Origin: Eutypella sp. D-1
Lineage: Eukaryota > Ascomycota > Sordariomycetes > Xylariales > Diatrypaceae
Assembly (NCBI GenBank): GCA_023313575.1
Contig: JAJTTP010000005.1
Coordinates: 2,790,001 to 2,854,000 of the forward strand
Reading direction: 5' to 3'
DNA: 64,000 nucleotides
This document shows positions 45,803 through 57,800 of the stretch, piece after piece (within the stretch, counting starts at the first letter, position 1; every line of letters starts with the position of its first letter). The notes below the pieces were generated by a model. That model made no database searches. It was not told the DNA's origin and worked only from the letters and a program-made list of their open reading frames with translations. The position numbers were made by a program, and so were the translations under genes.

Positions 45803-48712
45803 TTATTGGGACCGCTTTACCCGTTTCCATAGACGCTTCATGACGCCACCCTGGCTGCTCTGCGCATCGATATCTTGATCGATGTCCGCGAAGATCCTGT
45901 CCATGCTCTCCTTGGGCCTCGCCCCGACATACGTAGCCGGCGAGTCGTCGCGGAACGGCGAGGACCGGGGTAATCTGGATGAGGGCTGGTATGAATTTGT
46001 CCACCCATAGATCTGGTCCTCGCAGGCTCTCAGATCGGGTCTCGTCAGGGTCATGCGCAGCGTCATCTCTCGTGAGGCAACGGGCGCCTGCGCGTAGCCT
46101 TCAGAGACGTTCGCCTGGCCGTCGTCCCTACTACTGCGGGGCATAGGTCTTAACGGTGGCTGATCGAAGGTTTGTGGTGTTTTCGGTGATTCGGGATCTG
46201 ATATAGACATATCTTCGCTGCAGACGGAGGAATGGTCATCGGAAAGAAATGTCCTCATGTTTTCCGTCTCGTCTTGGAGTACCTGGTGTGAGCGACGTTT
46301 GACGGGTCGTGGATGCTCTTGCTCGGAATCCGCCGGAAAGGGATCATTAGAGGGGAAGCCGAATTCTATCGCCTCATCAAACTTCTGGGGAGATGAAAGG
46401 TAGACGCGCAGTTTCAACCGCGCCTCGGGATCCTGGTAATGAGCCGCAGCGGGATCAATTGAAGCGATCGAATCGCGCGATGCATACCTAGGCGTCATGA
46501 GTGAGAAGGCTCTTGACCTCCGCTGCGCCTGGGAAGAAAAGCCTGACAGAGCTGGGGATGTCGGGGAAGGAACAACGTGATTGGTTGCTGGACGACTCGA
46601 ATCCACGGAAAGACGATTTCCGAAAGTGATCTTGCTGATAGAAAGATGTCGTCGAAAAGAGGGCCTCCGCTCGTGCCTGTGGATAGGGAGCTCATTGTCT
46701 GGGTGCTTTAGCGAATCGTCGTCTAGCACAAGGCTAAGGTCCAAATCGTCATCTTCGTCTAACCATCGAAAGCAGTCGTACAAATCATCCTGAGATGTTC
46801 GGGTGGTATGCATGTCCATATCCATCTCGGAGCTCTCGAAACCGGATTCGCTCGAGGATGGCAACGTGGGGGAAAAGACTTGAGGGTTAAAACGACGACC
46901 GAGCCTATAGATCGCCTCGTCGGCGGCGTCTAGGATTACACTCTCCCTCAGCTGTTTTGCCAATAGGAGTTGTTCTTCCCGCGTGAGATGCTTTTCCCGG
47001 ATCTTAGCAGGGAGCTTCGCCAAAGCTAAGGTATCGGCCGGGACGAGATGAGATTGATCTGCGGGGGAGGTAGTTGGGCGCAGATGTTTCTTCCCAGACG
47101 CTACTCGGTTGAATCCCCAGTAGGGATGTACTCGAGGATTGTGGACAGCACCTAAATCGCCACCAGTGTGGTTGCTTTTAGTGTATCTATGTTGTGAGCT
47201 TGCGTTGAGAACGGAGGTCTGTGCAAGCCTGAGTCGTTCAAGGGTGGAGAAGTACTGGGGAAGAGGGGGAGGGGGGAGGGTTAGCATATATCGACATATA
47301 AATAATATTATTTTTAACTGCTGACAAGATGACTAGATAGCGAAACGTGTGTTCTCATGTTCCCCTCGACAGGTGATCTAGTCCGTGCACTTGCATAGGA
47401 GACCATCGATTAATAAGGGGCGCAATAGAGCCGATGCAGGTTCTTCGGGTTTCTTATAGGCGGGATAGGTTGATAGGCAGTTATATTTCCCACCTGCGTG
47501 TGCTCATATGCAGGAACGGGCATAAAAGGTCCAAAAAATGGAGACGCGGAGACGAATCCGACCCCAAAGCGTCCATTCGCCTGCATGAACAATGTAACGC
47601 CGGCGAATGACCCTAGCCAATTAAGTTGGCTTATGGTGCTGAGTGCCTCCCATTGGGTAGATGACCCGCCGTACAAAGGATCGACCCCTGATGGCGCCGA
47701 TGACCCTTGGAAGGTCTAAAAGGTCGAATTTTTTTCTCCTTGTTGCGCTTCCTTCTCGAAGTGTTCCATACAAGAGACGCGACGAGATATTTGTTATCGC
47801 GACATATAGACAAGGGAACTCTGAACCCTATTAAGGGACGAGAAGGGAGTCCAGCCATATCTGGTCGTAGCCCCCCCCCCCTTGTTTTTGGGAGAATGTC
47901 ACAATAGCAATAACTGCTATAAGGGATATATCGTAACATGACGTGACGTGACGTGACATGACGTGTCGAGTCGAGTCGTATCGTGCATCTATTCGGAGGC
48001 AAGACGATATGAGAGGACCCGGCAACTTTATTGCGAAAAGCACCACCTGCGATGCACCTGATGCTCACTAGAGCAACTATTTTTTCGAGACAGGTCATTC
48101 CGGTCTCATGCCAATAGTTCACGAGGGGATAAGGTATCGATCGTCCGCGCTAGGCAAGACAAAGAATGGCCAGAAGCATGCGCTCAGGCGTTCCTCTTGG
48201 CTACCGGGTCTCAATTGGCCATACTAAGAAGAAAAAAAAGGCCACAGTCGTTGGCTGCTCGAACGCGACTCCAATCGTGCAGGGATGATGACAGTGTCAC
48301 AGACACGAAAGACGTAAATGGAATATTCAAGACTTACCTTGCGCCTGATAGCAAGAGGGAGGGATTCAAATTCTTCCAGATCCTGTTGAGTGAGCTCCGG
48401 GTGTCGAAGCCTTGCGGCGGTCGTCTCTTGCTGGCCCGCTTTCTCGCGCCTGGAGGGTTTCCAGGACTTGCAGTGGAGGGTGGCAGTCAAGTCGATGCCG
48501 GCTTCATTGTCATCATATTGCGGGCCTGCTCCATCCTGGGGTTTTCGGCTGTTGAAAGAAGCCGAGTCCTGTCGCTCTTCAAGAAGACTCCGGTGGTAGT
48601 CTGCGGTGGTCCTTAAAGAAGCTGCATTTGGGCGGCTTGGGAACAGGACTGGATAATCTCCGTCTAAGGGGTCGGCAGGTGAGGTAGTAGAGACGTAAGG
48701 CATATTGGCCAT
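45803..48712 (-). CDS. Uncharacterised fungal protein, two exons with long intron
   Basis: Exon 1 is 48712-48338 and exon 2 is about 47254-45803, giving 608 codons. Exon 1 starts MANMPYVSTTSPADPLDGDY and ends in an acidic/helical segment, QDLEEFESLPLAIRRK, followed by donor GTAAGT. The acceptor is a long polypyrimidine tract ending CCCCAG. The joined sequence IRRK|YFSTLERLRLAQ is continuous and familiar from fungal hypothetical proteins, supporting the splice. The body is Ser/Pro/Asp-rich and mostly disordered. Ordered-looking islands are HLTREEQLLLAKQLRESVILDAADEAIYRLGRRF (cited by ends only: HLTREEQ...YRLGRRF), an acidic DEDDDLDLSLVLDDD stretch and a basic MKRLWKRVKRSQ C-terminus. The intron of about 1.08 kb is long for this organism and contains a possible extra exon at 47494-47715. 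Function unknown. Confidence 0.75.
47494..47715 (-). other. Possible cassette exon inside the long intron
   Basis: 222 bp, open in one frame for 74 codons, preceded by CTTTTAG and followed by a GTGGGA donor. Both edges are in phase 0, so inclusion would keep the frame of the surrounding gene. It encodes a hydrophobic, Gly/Phe-rich segment containing LNWLGSFAGVTLFMQANGRF and FVSASPFFGPFMPVPAYEHTQ-type sequence. It could instead be part of a nested small gene or chance. Confidence 0.35.
47936..47980. repeat. ACGTG / GAGTC pentamer repeats in the intron
   Basis: Four ACGTG units with one ACATG variant, followed by GTCGAGTCGAGTC. Short tandem repeat array, intronic relative to the unknown minus-strand gene. 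Confidence 0.75.
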
Positions 48713-51700
48713 CTGACTTTCAAAGCCAAGAATTAAACCAGTGCAAAAAACAGTTGGTGAACACAGTTGTTGAGGGCGATTTGATCGATTGTCCGGGTCC
48801 AGCCCTCTTTCTCTCTCTCTCTCTCTCCCACTATACTTCGTACACTATATCCAGCACTCAACTCTGTTTGATTTAGTCGGATCTGATCGGAATCGCTCGA
48901 GACTTATCAAGTGTACGTCAGACAATATCAATATCATTAACCAGACAGTGTAAGCAAGGTGACAGCAACCATTGTCGGTCGAGTATCGAAAGGGTCGAGA
49001 TGCGAAGTGTGCAGGTTTTGTGAGGTACGATATGCGAGGTGCGAGGTGCAAAGTGCGACTCGAGTGGCGGGAATGTTTAGATGGTGTAGATCCGTTTTCG
49101 GGACATATTATTATGAGCTAAAAGGTATGGAAGGTATGGAAGGTATGGAGGTATGGTTGGACAGAGGGAATAATGCGGAATGAAAAGAAATGCAACGAGA
49201 ATTGTAACGACTTGAAAGAGAGACCTAGAACCTAGGATCTTGAGCACGATCCGCCTGTCGGTCGGTCTTCGTGTGGAGGTACGATGCGTAGTAGGTAGGT
49301 ATGAAGGTGATATGAAAAGGTTGATATACTACTATATCGTGAGTAAAGTACCTACCTACTTAGAGGTAGGTAGAGTATATAGTAACTACACTTATGTAGT
49401 GTATTGTATATGGATAAATAAATATAGTAGTAGATAGACGACGATGATTAATTGCCCCCGACTATACGTAGTTACATATGTCATATGTATGTAGACGGTA
49501 CGGGAATAGTAAGTAGTGTAGTAGCAACGATTTGCAACAACAGAAACAACGACGGCAACGACAGGAACAGAAAAAGAAGACGAAGAATGGAATATATTCG
49601 ATAGAAGCAATCCTGGCTAGAGTTGAGAAGAGAACATTAAATTCGTACTCCGTAGAGATTACCTAGAGCTCCAGTTACCTAGGTATTTAGTTTAGTTTAA
49701 CGATCAAACCATCCCGGGTTAAGAGAGCCTAAGAATCTTGGAAGCCCTTGAGGAAAGATACGTGATAGGCGGTAAAAAAAAAGAAAGAAAAATAGAACGA
49801 GAGAGAGAGAGAGAGAGAGAGATAGAGCTCTAGAGGCTTCGGGGGAAAGAAAGGTACCTTGCCGTTCCAAGGTATGCGGTTCCATATACCAGACATAATC
49901 AAGTTAGTATTTACTTGCTAAGTACCCAATGTAGGTAAGTAACGGCCAATGCACATAGAGTGGGCAAGAGTGGACGCCATTAGCATCACTTGAACACTGA
50001 GAGAACTGGGCACACAGATATACATACTCCATACGTGTATGTCTGTATGTATATATTCATAGTATATGAGTTCATGTATATATCAAGGTAGTTTGCAGAT
50101 CTGGGGATTTGGTTGTCCGTGTTTAGCGGGCAAGCGGGGAGGCAGCTCATCGATGTTAGCGGTTGGCGAGTATACCAGATACATAAGTACGTACAGATAT
50201 ACGGGAGTACAGATATAAAAATTATCTCGTAAGTATATTGGCCATAGTAAAACTGACCTGTCAGCTTGTCAAATTGTCAAAGTTGTCAAGCTCTATTCCT
50301 TGTCCACCGCATATCCTAGCCGCCTAGCTACACTACATATAGCTGGTTTGTAGTAGCTTATCAGATACTACTTAGGTAGATATGTAGCTAACAAGGCTAC
50401 CTAGGTACTTAGTAGTAGTTAGGTAGTTTCGCTTTAGCAGCAGGGTTAGCATCATCATTGTGGATGGTACACGCCTGTGCAGAGCATTTTTGGCTTGTCA
50501 CTATTTAGGGGGTTTAACTGGGACTTGGAAACATACTTGTGCATTAAACGCCTTGTTTTGTGTGCATATCCTTCTGCGCTTCTGCCCTTCTGTCTTCTAT
50601 ATACTCCCCTCCCAAGTACTAAATATCTACATACCTCCAAGCTTATGTACCTAGGTAGGTAGGTAGTACTCGAGGTAGCTCCAGGCACAGAATATCAGAC
50701 TAGAGACTAGATCGTTCTAATGCAGGGGTGGCCAGCAGCGCTAGCAGATTAGCGGGTTAGTCCCAGGCATTACATAAGCCTTTCATTACAGTTGGTTCAC
50801 TAAGGCTGTGTGCATAAATTTATTCATCAGAGCCCTGGAGCTCTCTACCAAGCTTCCTACTACATACATATTTCTACTCTGCACGGGCCCGTCGTCGGTA
50901 AGGAAATATCCACTACTATTGAACTATCTACTGTCCACGGGTATACTGTATACGTAAGTGTGTAAGGCAACGAGATGCAAGGTTTCTTCCCCCTCCAAAT
51001 CCCCCAAACCACAAAAACCCTTACTACTTTATGTACAAGATTACATGGTACAGTCGCTCGACAGGTGGAAGTCAGACAGGGAGTACCTGGGGTGCTAACA
51101 AGGGGATCTGCGCACAGAGACGCGTTAGCTACTCAGCTATTCGCACAATAGCTGGGACTTATGAACACGGTATGAAGCCACTCAGGTCATTTCAGGACAA
51201 TTAGACACGATTAGACCCAGGAAAGGAGTGAACTATTGCCTAGGTTTCTACTGGCCAACTAGCTAAACACTGGCTATTACAGATAGTTGTTAAGTTGCCT
51301 ATCTAGTGGTTGTACAACTGTATAACTATATTGTATATGAAGGGAGACTTGTTTTCACGTAGTGAGTTTTCTTCCTCTTTTCTTCTTCTTTGGTATCGTT
51401 GTCTAACAGTTATCAGATGGGCATGATGTGTAACAAGCCTTTTAGACTCGTAGATTCCTGCCCCTTTTTAGTTTCGTCCATATATTCAGTAGTGTAACGT
51501 CTATACGTGAGCAAGTGGGCAGGTGGGTGAATCATGATCGGAAAATTAATACCTACCTAGGCATGTATGACAGTTGAGACAAAAAAAAAGGAAACATGTT
51601 TCTAGTTTACCTCGCCGCCCTGTGACTTGGAACGGAATGTCCCGACATTATGTACAAGGTTGCCCCATTGAACGGAAACACCTCCTTCGCCCCTTTCCCT

Positions 51701-51782
51701 CCCTTACATACATAGTACAGCCCCTGTCGACGACATCATGTCTTGGCATACCTTCAGACTACGTGTGTAGTACGCTACAGGA
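48713..51782. other. Intergenic region, about 3 kb, repeat-rich
   Basis: Contains CT dinucleotides at 48808-48828, a GGTATGGAA triplicate at 49123-49150, a GA dinucleotide run at 49799-49822, and many TAGGTA/TACCTA words at 49290-49375 and 50340-50425 and near 50650. No coding sequence can be supported. It should contain the promoter of the minus-strand gene ending upstream at 48712. Confidence 0.6.
49799..49822 (+). repeat. GA dinucleotide microsatellite
   Basis: Twelve GA units following an A-rich run at 49773-49792. Confidence 0.85.
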
Positions 51783-53126
51783 TCATGCCTCCGGATTCAA
51801 CTCGGGGTATTCGGGAAGACGCCATGCCCCCTCCTTTTCCGTCGGCCTTCCCGACGACAGCTGCCCGAACCCGAGCCTAGACCCAAGGCTGGACAGCACC
51901 CATACGGCGTTATGGAGGAGCCAGACGCCCAGTCGGGACGAGGGCAGGCGGATCGTCGACACGCCCGCCAGCATCTGCCGCCATTCCTCGATGGGTTGTC
52001 GCATCGTCTCGTCGTAGGCCCTGAGGGCCGCGCCGACGTCAACGCCGCCGCCGCCGCTGCTGTGTCGCGCAATCTCCCCCGCGAGCACCCACGATCCGAC
52101 GAGCGATGCGGTCGTCCCCATTCCCGTAAAAACGGTTGGACAGTATCCCGCGTCGCCGAGGAGCGCCACCCGGCCCCGGTGCAGCCGATCCAGCCTGACC
52201 TGCGCCAGCTCCCACGCGTGGAAGTCATCGCCCGTCGTCCGCGTCAACTTCTCCGACTGCCATCCGGCATTGCGGAAGAGCTCTGCCCAAAGCTGCTTGC
52301 GCTTTTCAAGGGGGTCCCCGCGGGTATCGGCCTGGCTCAGCTGCTCCACGCTCTTCCCGCCCATGGCGAATAGGTACACCTGCTTCCGCGGCTGGTCCCC
52401 GGTGCGCGTCAATACGCCCCGGCTCCCGGGACCGATGTAGATTTGAGCGGCTGACCCCTCGCCTTCGGCGCGCGGGATTGTGTAGAACGCCGCGTGTATT
52501 CCCAGTGATCTGTAGGCCGCGTCGCTAACCTGCTGGCCGAAGAGGAGCCGTCGCGTCCGCGACCCCTGGCCGTCCGCGCCCACGACGAGGTCGAAGCGCT
52601 TCTTCTGTCCGTCCGAGAAGGACACGTCCACGCCGTCGTTTTTCTTCTTGTTCTTGTCGCCGTCACCTTCCTGGTCCTGCTGGGCGAGCTCTGTGATGGT
52701 CTTCCCGAACTCGTACGTCAGCGCTCCTGGCCTCCCCGCGGCGTCGAGCCTCGCCCTCTGGTCAAGGCTGGCCTCGTAGAACACCTTGACCAGGTCGCCG
52801 CGCATGATCTCGTACTCGTTGGTGAGGAAGCTGCTCTCGTCTTTCTCGGCGTCGTTGACGCCGAACCGCGCGATGACGTCGCCCTTGGAATTCACCATCT
52901 CGGCGCCAGTCTCGCCAACGCCGCGCGCCTTGACGGCGTCCAGAAGCCCCATCTTCTTCACGATCGGGTACCCGTGCGCCTTGAGATCGAGCTGCTGTCC
53001 GCTGAGCCGGAGCGACGGCGCCTTCTCCACGACGGTGATGTTGTAGGGTGTGTTGGAGCGCTGCAGCAACGTGGCGAATGCCGGCCCGCAGACACCCGCT
53101 CCCACGATGAGGACGTTGAGAGGCAT
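51783..53126 (-). CDS. FAD-dependent aromatic-type monooxygenase
   Basis: Intronless, 447 codons from the ATG at 53126, which places the Rossmann motif at the N-terminus (MPLNVLIVGAGVCGPAFATL), as usual for the family. An in-frame ATG at 53183 would add 19 residues. All three flavoprotein hydroxylase motifs are present: GxGxxG at residues 9-14, the DG motif in LVVGADGQGSRTRRL, and the GD motif in ALLGDAGYCPTVFTGMGTT. This groups it with PHBH-fold class A monooxygenases (NAD(P)H plus O2, hydroxylation or epoxidation), closest in feel to TetX-like fungal members. A Lys/Asp-rich insert lies near 52620-52680. The C-terminal helix is amphipathic. Substrate unknown. No polyketide synthase or peptide synthetase is nearby, so it is probably not in a large biosynthetic cluster. 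Confidence 0.88.
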   Translation of the reverse strand: MPLNVLIVGAGVCGPAFATLLQRSNTPYNITVVEKAPSLRLSGQQLDLKAHGYPIVKKMGLLDAVKARGVGETGAEMVNSKGDVIARFGVNDAEKDESSFLTNEYEIMRGDLVKVFYEASLDQRARLDAAGRPGALTYEFGKTITELAQQDQEGDGDKNKKKNDGVDVSFSDGQKKRFDLVVGADGQGSRTRRLLFGQQVSDAAYRSLGIHAAFYTIPRAEGEGSAAQIYIGPGSRGVLTRTGDQPRKQVYLFAMGGKSVEQLSQADTRGDPLEKRKQLWAELFRNAGWQSEKLTRTTGDDFHAWELAQVRLDRLHRGRVALLGDAGYCPTVFTGMGTTASLVGSWVLAGEIARHSSGGGGVDVGAALRAYDETMRQPIEEWRQMLAGVSTIRLPSSRLGVWLLHNAVWVLSSLGSRLGFGQLSSGRPTEKEGAWRLPEYPELNPEA

Positions 53127-54892
53127 TGTGGCTCTGAGTGTATGAGGGAAATTGTGCCTTGTGAAAACCTGTGTCATGGACATGGTTCGATCTGAATGGT
53201 AAGAAGACGAACTCGTGCTGACAATGTGAATGGTTTATATAGGCAGAGAAGATCCCCCATCAGCCTATCCGTAGATTAGGCTGCCGCCACGTCGAACGGA
53301 GAAGGATGCGCAGCGCTTTACGCCACCCCGAGCGACCATGCTTATGACCGCTCTCAAAGCCAGATCCAGGACACCTACATAGCGTCAACGAGATGGTCTA
53401 TCATGCAAGAAAGCCATAGAACTTCATTCATTGGCTATGCGCCGTAGAGAACTAGGGGCGGCGATTCCTCAATGAAGGCAGTAAATTTTCGAGATCATAC
53501 CATGCCGTAGAGAGCCAGCCCCCTTTTCGGCCGTAACAGGTACGTGGCCGGTTGGTACGTCCGTCAAAACCCGATGCTTACGTCCGTCGCCCGTAGTGGG
53601 GCCGATAGGTCCGTCCGCTCCAGCGCCTGCAGATGGTTTACTTAGATAGGATATCAACATTTGACAAATTGCGTCTCATTATGAAAATGCTTTATCTTAT
53701 TATACCTAGTGCATATCCTAAGTGCTAGTATATGTCTGGATTGAACTCTTTTACTGGTAGTAGTCTCTTTTCAATCCATACCGTTATATACGCCACACTA
53801 GTAAATTATACCGTTATTAGACAGCACAACTCTAATACTAGATAGGTAAGAGTATCATAAGATATTACATGAAGCACTGCCATTTACAGACCACGGGTGT
53901 CTACCTAGGCCATTGCCATCGGCTTATATTCAACTACTTCATATCTATGACGCCCCTACGTGCAAACTAGATGAGAGCAGATGGCTGGCTATCTACAAGT
54001 TCTGCTCTCCCAACTTTGACGCGTGCATATTGTTGTTGTGGATACAACGACATAATGCCGAATCGCCATGCTGGCCCAGGCCCAGACGTTCTATCCCCGG
54101 GGTGACTTCCTCTGAGCTGTGCGTCTTGAGATATTTGGCTGTTGCTTCCCCACTGCGACAGCATCGTTACGCTATGCCATTGCCATCATACCGGACACTC
54201 ATTCGGACCGTGCAGTCTTACCCCAAAGAACCCGGTTGCTCGTCTTAAAATCCGTTCGCTTCATTGTGTTATCCATAAGCCACGATATCCGCTGGCAGCC
54301 CGGAGGGATATCTATCAGCGCACCTCGCTAGTCCGGGCCCAACGGCATCACTCCTCTCCACTCGCCACTAGACCCTATTATACGATGTGTGAGACAAGAT
54401 TGTATGAAATGTGGCACAGCCTGGCTTAGTTGGTATGTGCGTACACATATGTATATCGCTGCTTCTAAAACGACGTGAATGACGTTCACGTTCAGAGTCG
54501 CATCTAGGAACGCCAGGTCAAGGCCATCCATCCTTTTCGTCCCTATTTCGACAATGGGATTCCCTTCCCACCGCCTCGTCCGCCCCACCCCACCCGTCTC
54601 ATTCCAATTACAAAAGATTGGAGAGCGGATATGCTTGACCGAAGATCTAACCGCCGGCTCCCACATCCCCAGCGCCTGCTTGCCTGCCCGCCCATCGATG
54701 CGATACATTAAGAAGTCCCGTACACTCATCAGCCCCTCAATCCATCAATCAATCCGTCTTAGCCAAAAAGAAAAACATCGGTATGTGTCATTTATATAGT
54801 ATATAGTAAGTAACTGACTCCATGCATGCCTGAACGCTCACTCTACCCTTTTTCTCATCCGCCGCCCGTTCCACCCGTCCGCGTGGCTGCCC
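53127..54892. other. Intergenic region
   Basis: About 1.8 kb, AT-rich around 53690-53860. It contains the FAD-monooxygenase promoter and the VPS10 3' region. Short frames at 53900-54800 have no protein character. Confidence 0.55.
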
Positions 54893-57800
54893 TCAAACCT
54901 CGTCATCGCTGTCATCGCCCAGGAGCTCGCCCTCGTCCTCGTCAACAATGGCGTAGTCGCCGCGTCGCCGGGCGAAGCTGTCTCGGGTAGTGAAGCGGCG
55001 CTGGCGACCGCCCCCGCCGCCGGGGAGCCAGCTGTAGCCGCCGAGGCCGTCGCGGCCGCGGGCACGGGCGCCGTCGAGGCGTGACCGCACACTACGCCAC
55101 AGGCCCCCGACCAGCAGGGGCAGGGCGCCAACGACGGCAGCGACGGCGGAGACCGCGATCACGGGGTACTTGATCCAGGGGGCCTCGTTGTCGAGGCTGC
55201 TCTGCTCTCCGAGGCGGATCTGCCCGAAGTGGCCCCCGGCGGCTTGCCATTTCCGCCAGACCCACCAGCCCGCGACCGAGGCGAAGGCGATGGGGATGAC
55301 GACGGCAAAGAAGATCGCCACGCCCGACACGCCGCGGCGCCGCTCGAACTCCTCCTCGTGCCCAGGACAGGGGTGCGCTGTGCGCGTCTTGTCCATCTCG
55401 ATGCCCCCCTTGCACGTAGTCAGGGGGATGCGCCGGAAGCCGCTCGGCTCATAGAACTCGATCTCGTCGGGGTTTTCGGCGCAGTATTGCTCCGCCGATA
55501 TGGGCTGGAGACCTTCCACCAACTTGCATTGGTTGTGGTTGTCGAGCTCGAAGTTGTAATCACTAAGACGAAACCATTAGTACGTGGATCGCTCGCGGTC
55601 GAAGATATGCCCGTTCATGCACAACTTACCATTCGAAGTCTTGTCGGGTACATTCGCAGTCCTCGACACGGTATAGACGTTCTAGGCTTTTCTGGTTGTA
55701 GCACTGCCTGTCTTTTTTCTTCCGGAGATATTGGTTCTTGTGACCAAAAAGGCACCCGTTTGGCTGCATGGGATGCTCTGGAGACCATATGTAATAATCG
55801 GACTCTTCACTGTCGCCTTCGTTCTTACACGGAGTATCCGTCAACCCCGTGAAATCGAGGTTTGTGGTGAACAGACCGTCATCGTCAGTCCCCCAGAGCA
55901 GGAAATTCCGTGATTCGCCAGATCGGAGAGTCGTAACGTCGGATATTGTTGCTTCCGTATCCAGTTCAAAGTCGACCCATGTATCTCCCTCATCAACTGA
56001 ATAGGAAATGGTCTTAGTAGGTCTGTGCGTTGGTGCCAACACAATGATAGATCCTTGATCACCAACGGACCAAGTCCACCGTCCCTTCTTTACCATTTTC
56101 CAGCTCAGTCCGCCGTCCGTGGTCATAAAAGTGTCGGCCTTTTCAAGATCGCCTAATACTGGACCGACGTTGCCAAGGCCGAACATGAGCCCCACGGCTG
56201 ACTCGGAGGAGTATGTCTTGGCATGATCGATCCGTTCAGTATATCCGTGGATGTGAAGGGCGCAGTTTTCGTCGCCGGTCTTGCTTCGGCACTCAAAGGC
56301 CTTGCCGTCGACATCAGTCTCAGGGGGCGGCAAGAAGGCCCACTGTGCACCGTCATTGTGGCTGATCTTGCTCTGGAGTCTCTTCGATCCCGACTCGTCC
56401 TGGGGGTTCTGTACTGTGTTGATCAGGACGATACCTTCCAATCCAAGCATCTTCTCGAAATCCACAAAATAGGCATCGTTGCAATTTACACCGGATGCGC
56501 TCAGCACATACGATGTTCCGTTAGAATTACTCTTGAGGATAGACCCGTATCGGTGCTCCTGAGAATCCTCGGTTACAACGAATAAGTTGACCGCGTGAGT
56601 TGTACTATCCAAAACGGTGTAGGCTCGTTGATGAGGAACGTGGAAGTTAAAGGGGAAGTGGGCGGGGGCGTAATCTCTGCCGTTGATACTTGTCAGGGCG
56701 CTTAGCGTGTTCTCGGTCTGGTTCTCCGTGGCGACAACGATGAACTCGGACATAGTTGCGAAATCCTTCACATCCTCTTGGGCCACGGTCATTTCGTATT
56801 TAGGGAACTCGTCAGCATATAAGAGCTGTTTTGGATTATCGGCTTCGTTGTCCTCACGCTCCCTTGCGAGGCATACGATCTGTGTATCGTTTCGGAACGA
56901 GCTGTATGTGGACGATCCCGTGAACTCACACTTCTCAGCGTACCGCCTGACCGTTTGCCAGTTATCACCCCGATCGGTGGAAAGGGAGGCTTCCAAATAG
57001 CAGTTGCTATCGTGACATCTCTTGCCGTGCCATATGAGCCAGTCTTTCTTATCAGGGTGGAATACGATTGGTGACCCGCGGCGCTTGAGATCGGGTGGGT
57101 TTTTCGCCTCGAAATAATCGAGATGTCTCCCTCTATCCGTCGTGTAGAAAACTTTCTCATCAGTAGTAAGAAAGAAGACCATGTCCTTAACGTAAGGATG
57201 CGTCGCAATAGCCCAAATATTCTCGTCGCGGAAATAGTCGGGAGCATCCCACGTTTTGCCGTGATCGTGTGAGATGTAGATTTCGCCAGCGGACATAGAC
57301 GCATCATTGATAGGCCTTGCGATGATAGTCTCGTCGTCCCATAAGCTGTTCTCGCCACGCTCCAGATAATGTTTTTCGAATATTCGGTAATCTCCCTCGA
57401 AAGTGTTCCGGGTTTGGGTCACCTCCCCACTGCTTGGTCCAGACGGCGGATGTGTTGAATTCGAACATTTCCATTCTTTCATGTCATCCTTTTGGTCGCC
57501 TGACTTGCGCTTGCATTGGTTGCCCGGAATTAGGCGCCACCCGGAGGAGCCCTCAAACGTCTCCTCGGGATCACCACTCTTGCACGCGCCTTCCGGAGCC
57601 GGTACAAACCCAACCAACTTGCATTCATCTCCGTCTCGTTTGAAGTTGAAGTCGCACTCGAAGTCGGCATCTGTACACTCGCATGGTATGAACTCAGATT
57701 CTGGTTCCTTGAACTCTTGCTTGACGAAGCACTCGGCTTTCTGCTTGCGCCGGCGGTACCTTTGTGTCTGCCCCATGATACAGCTAGGATTACCGTCATC

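Noticed and set aside
47255..47287. Start codon at 47287 giving MLTLPPPPLPQ at the head of the unknown minus-strand protein
   Set aside because: Those codons are the branch site (GCTAAC) and polypyrimidine tract of an intron. Splicing to the exon ending at 48338 restores a continuous sequence.
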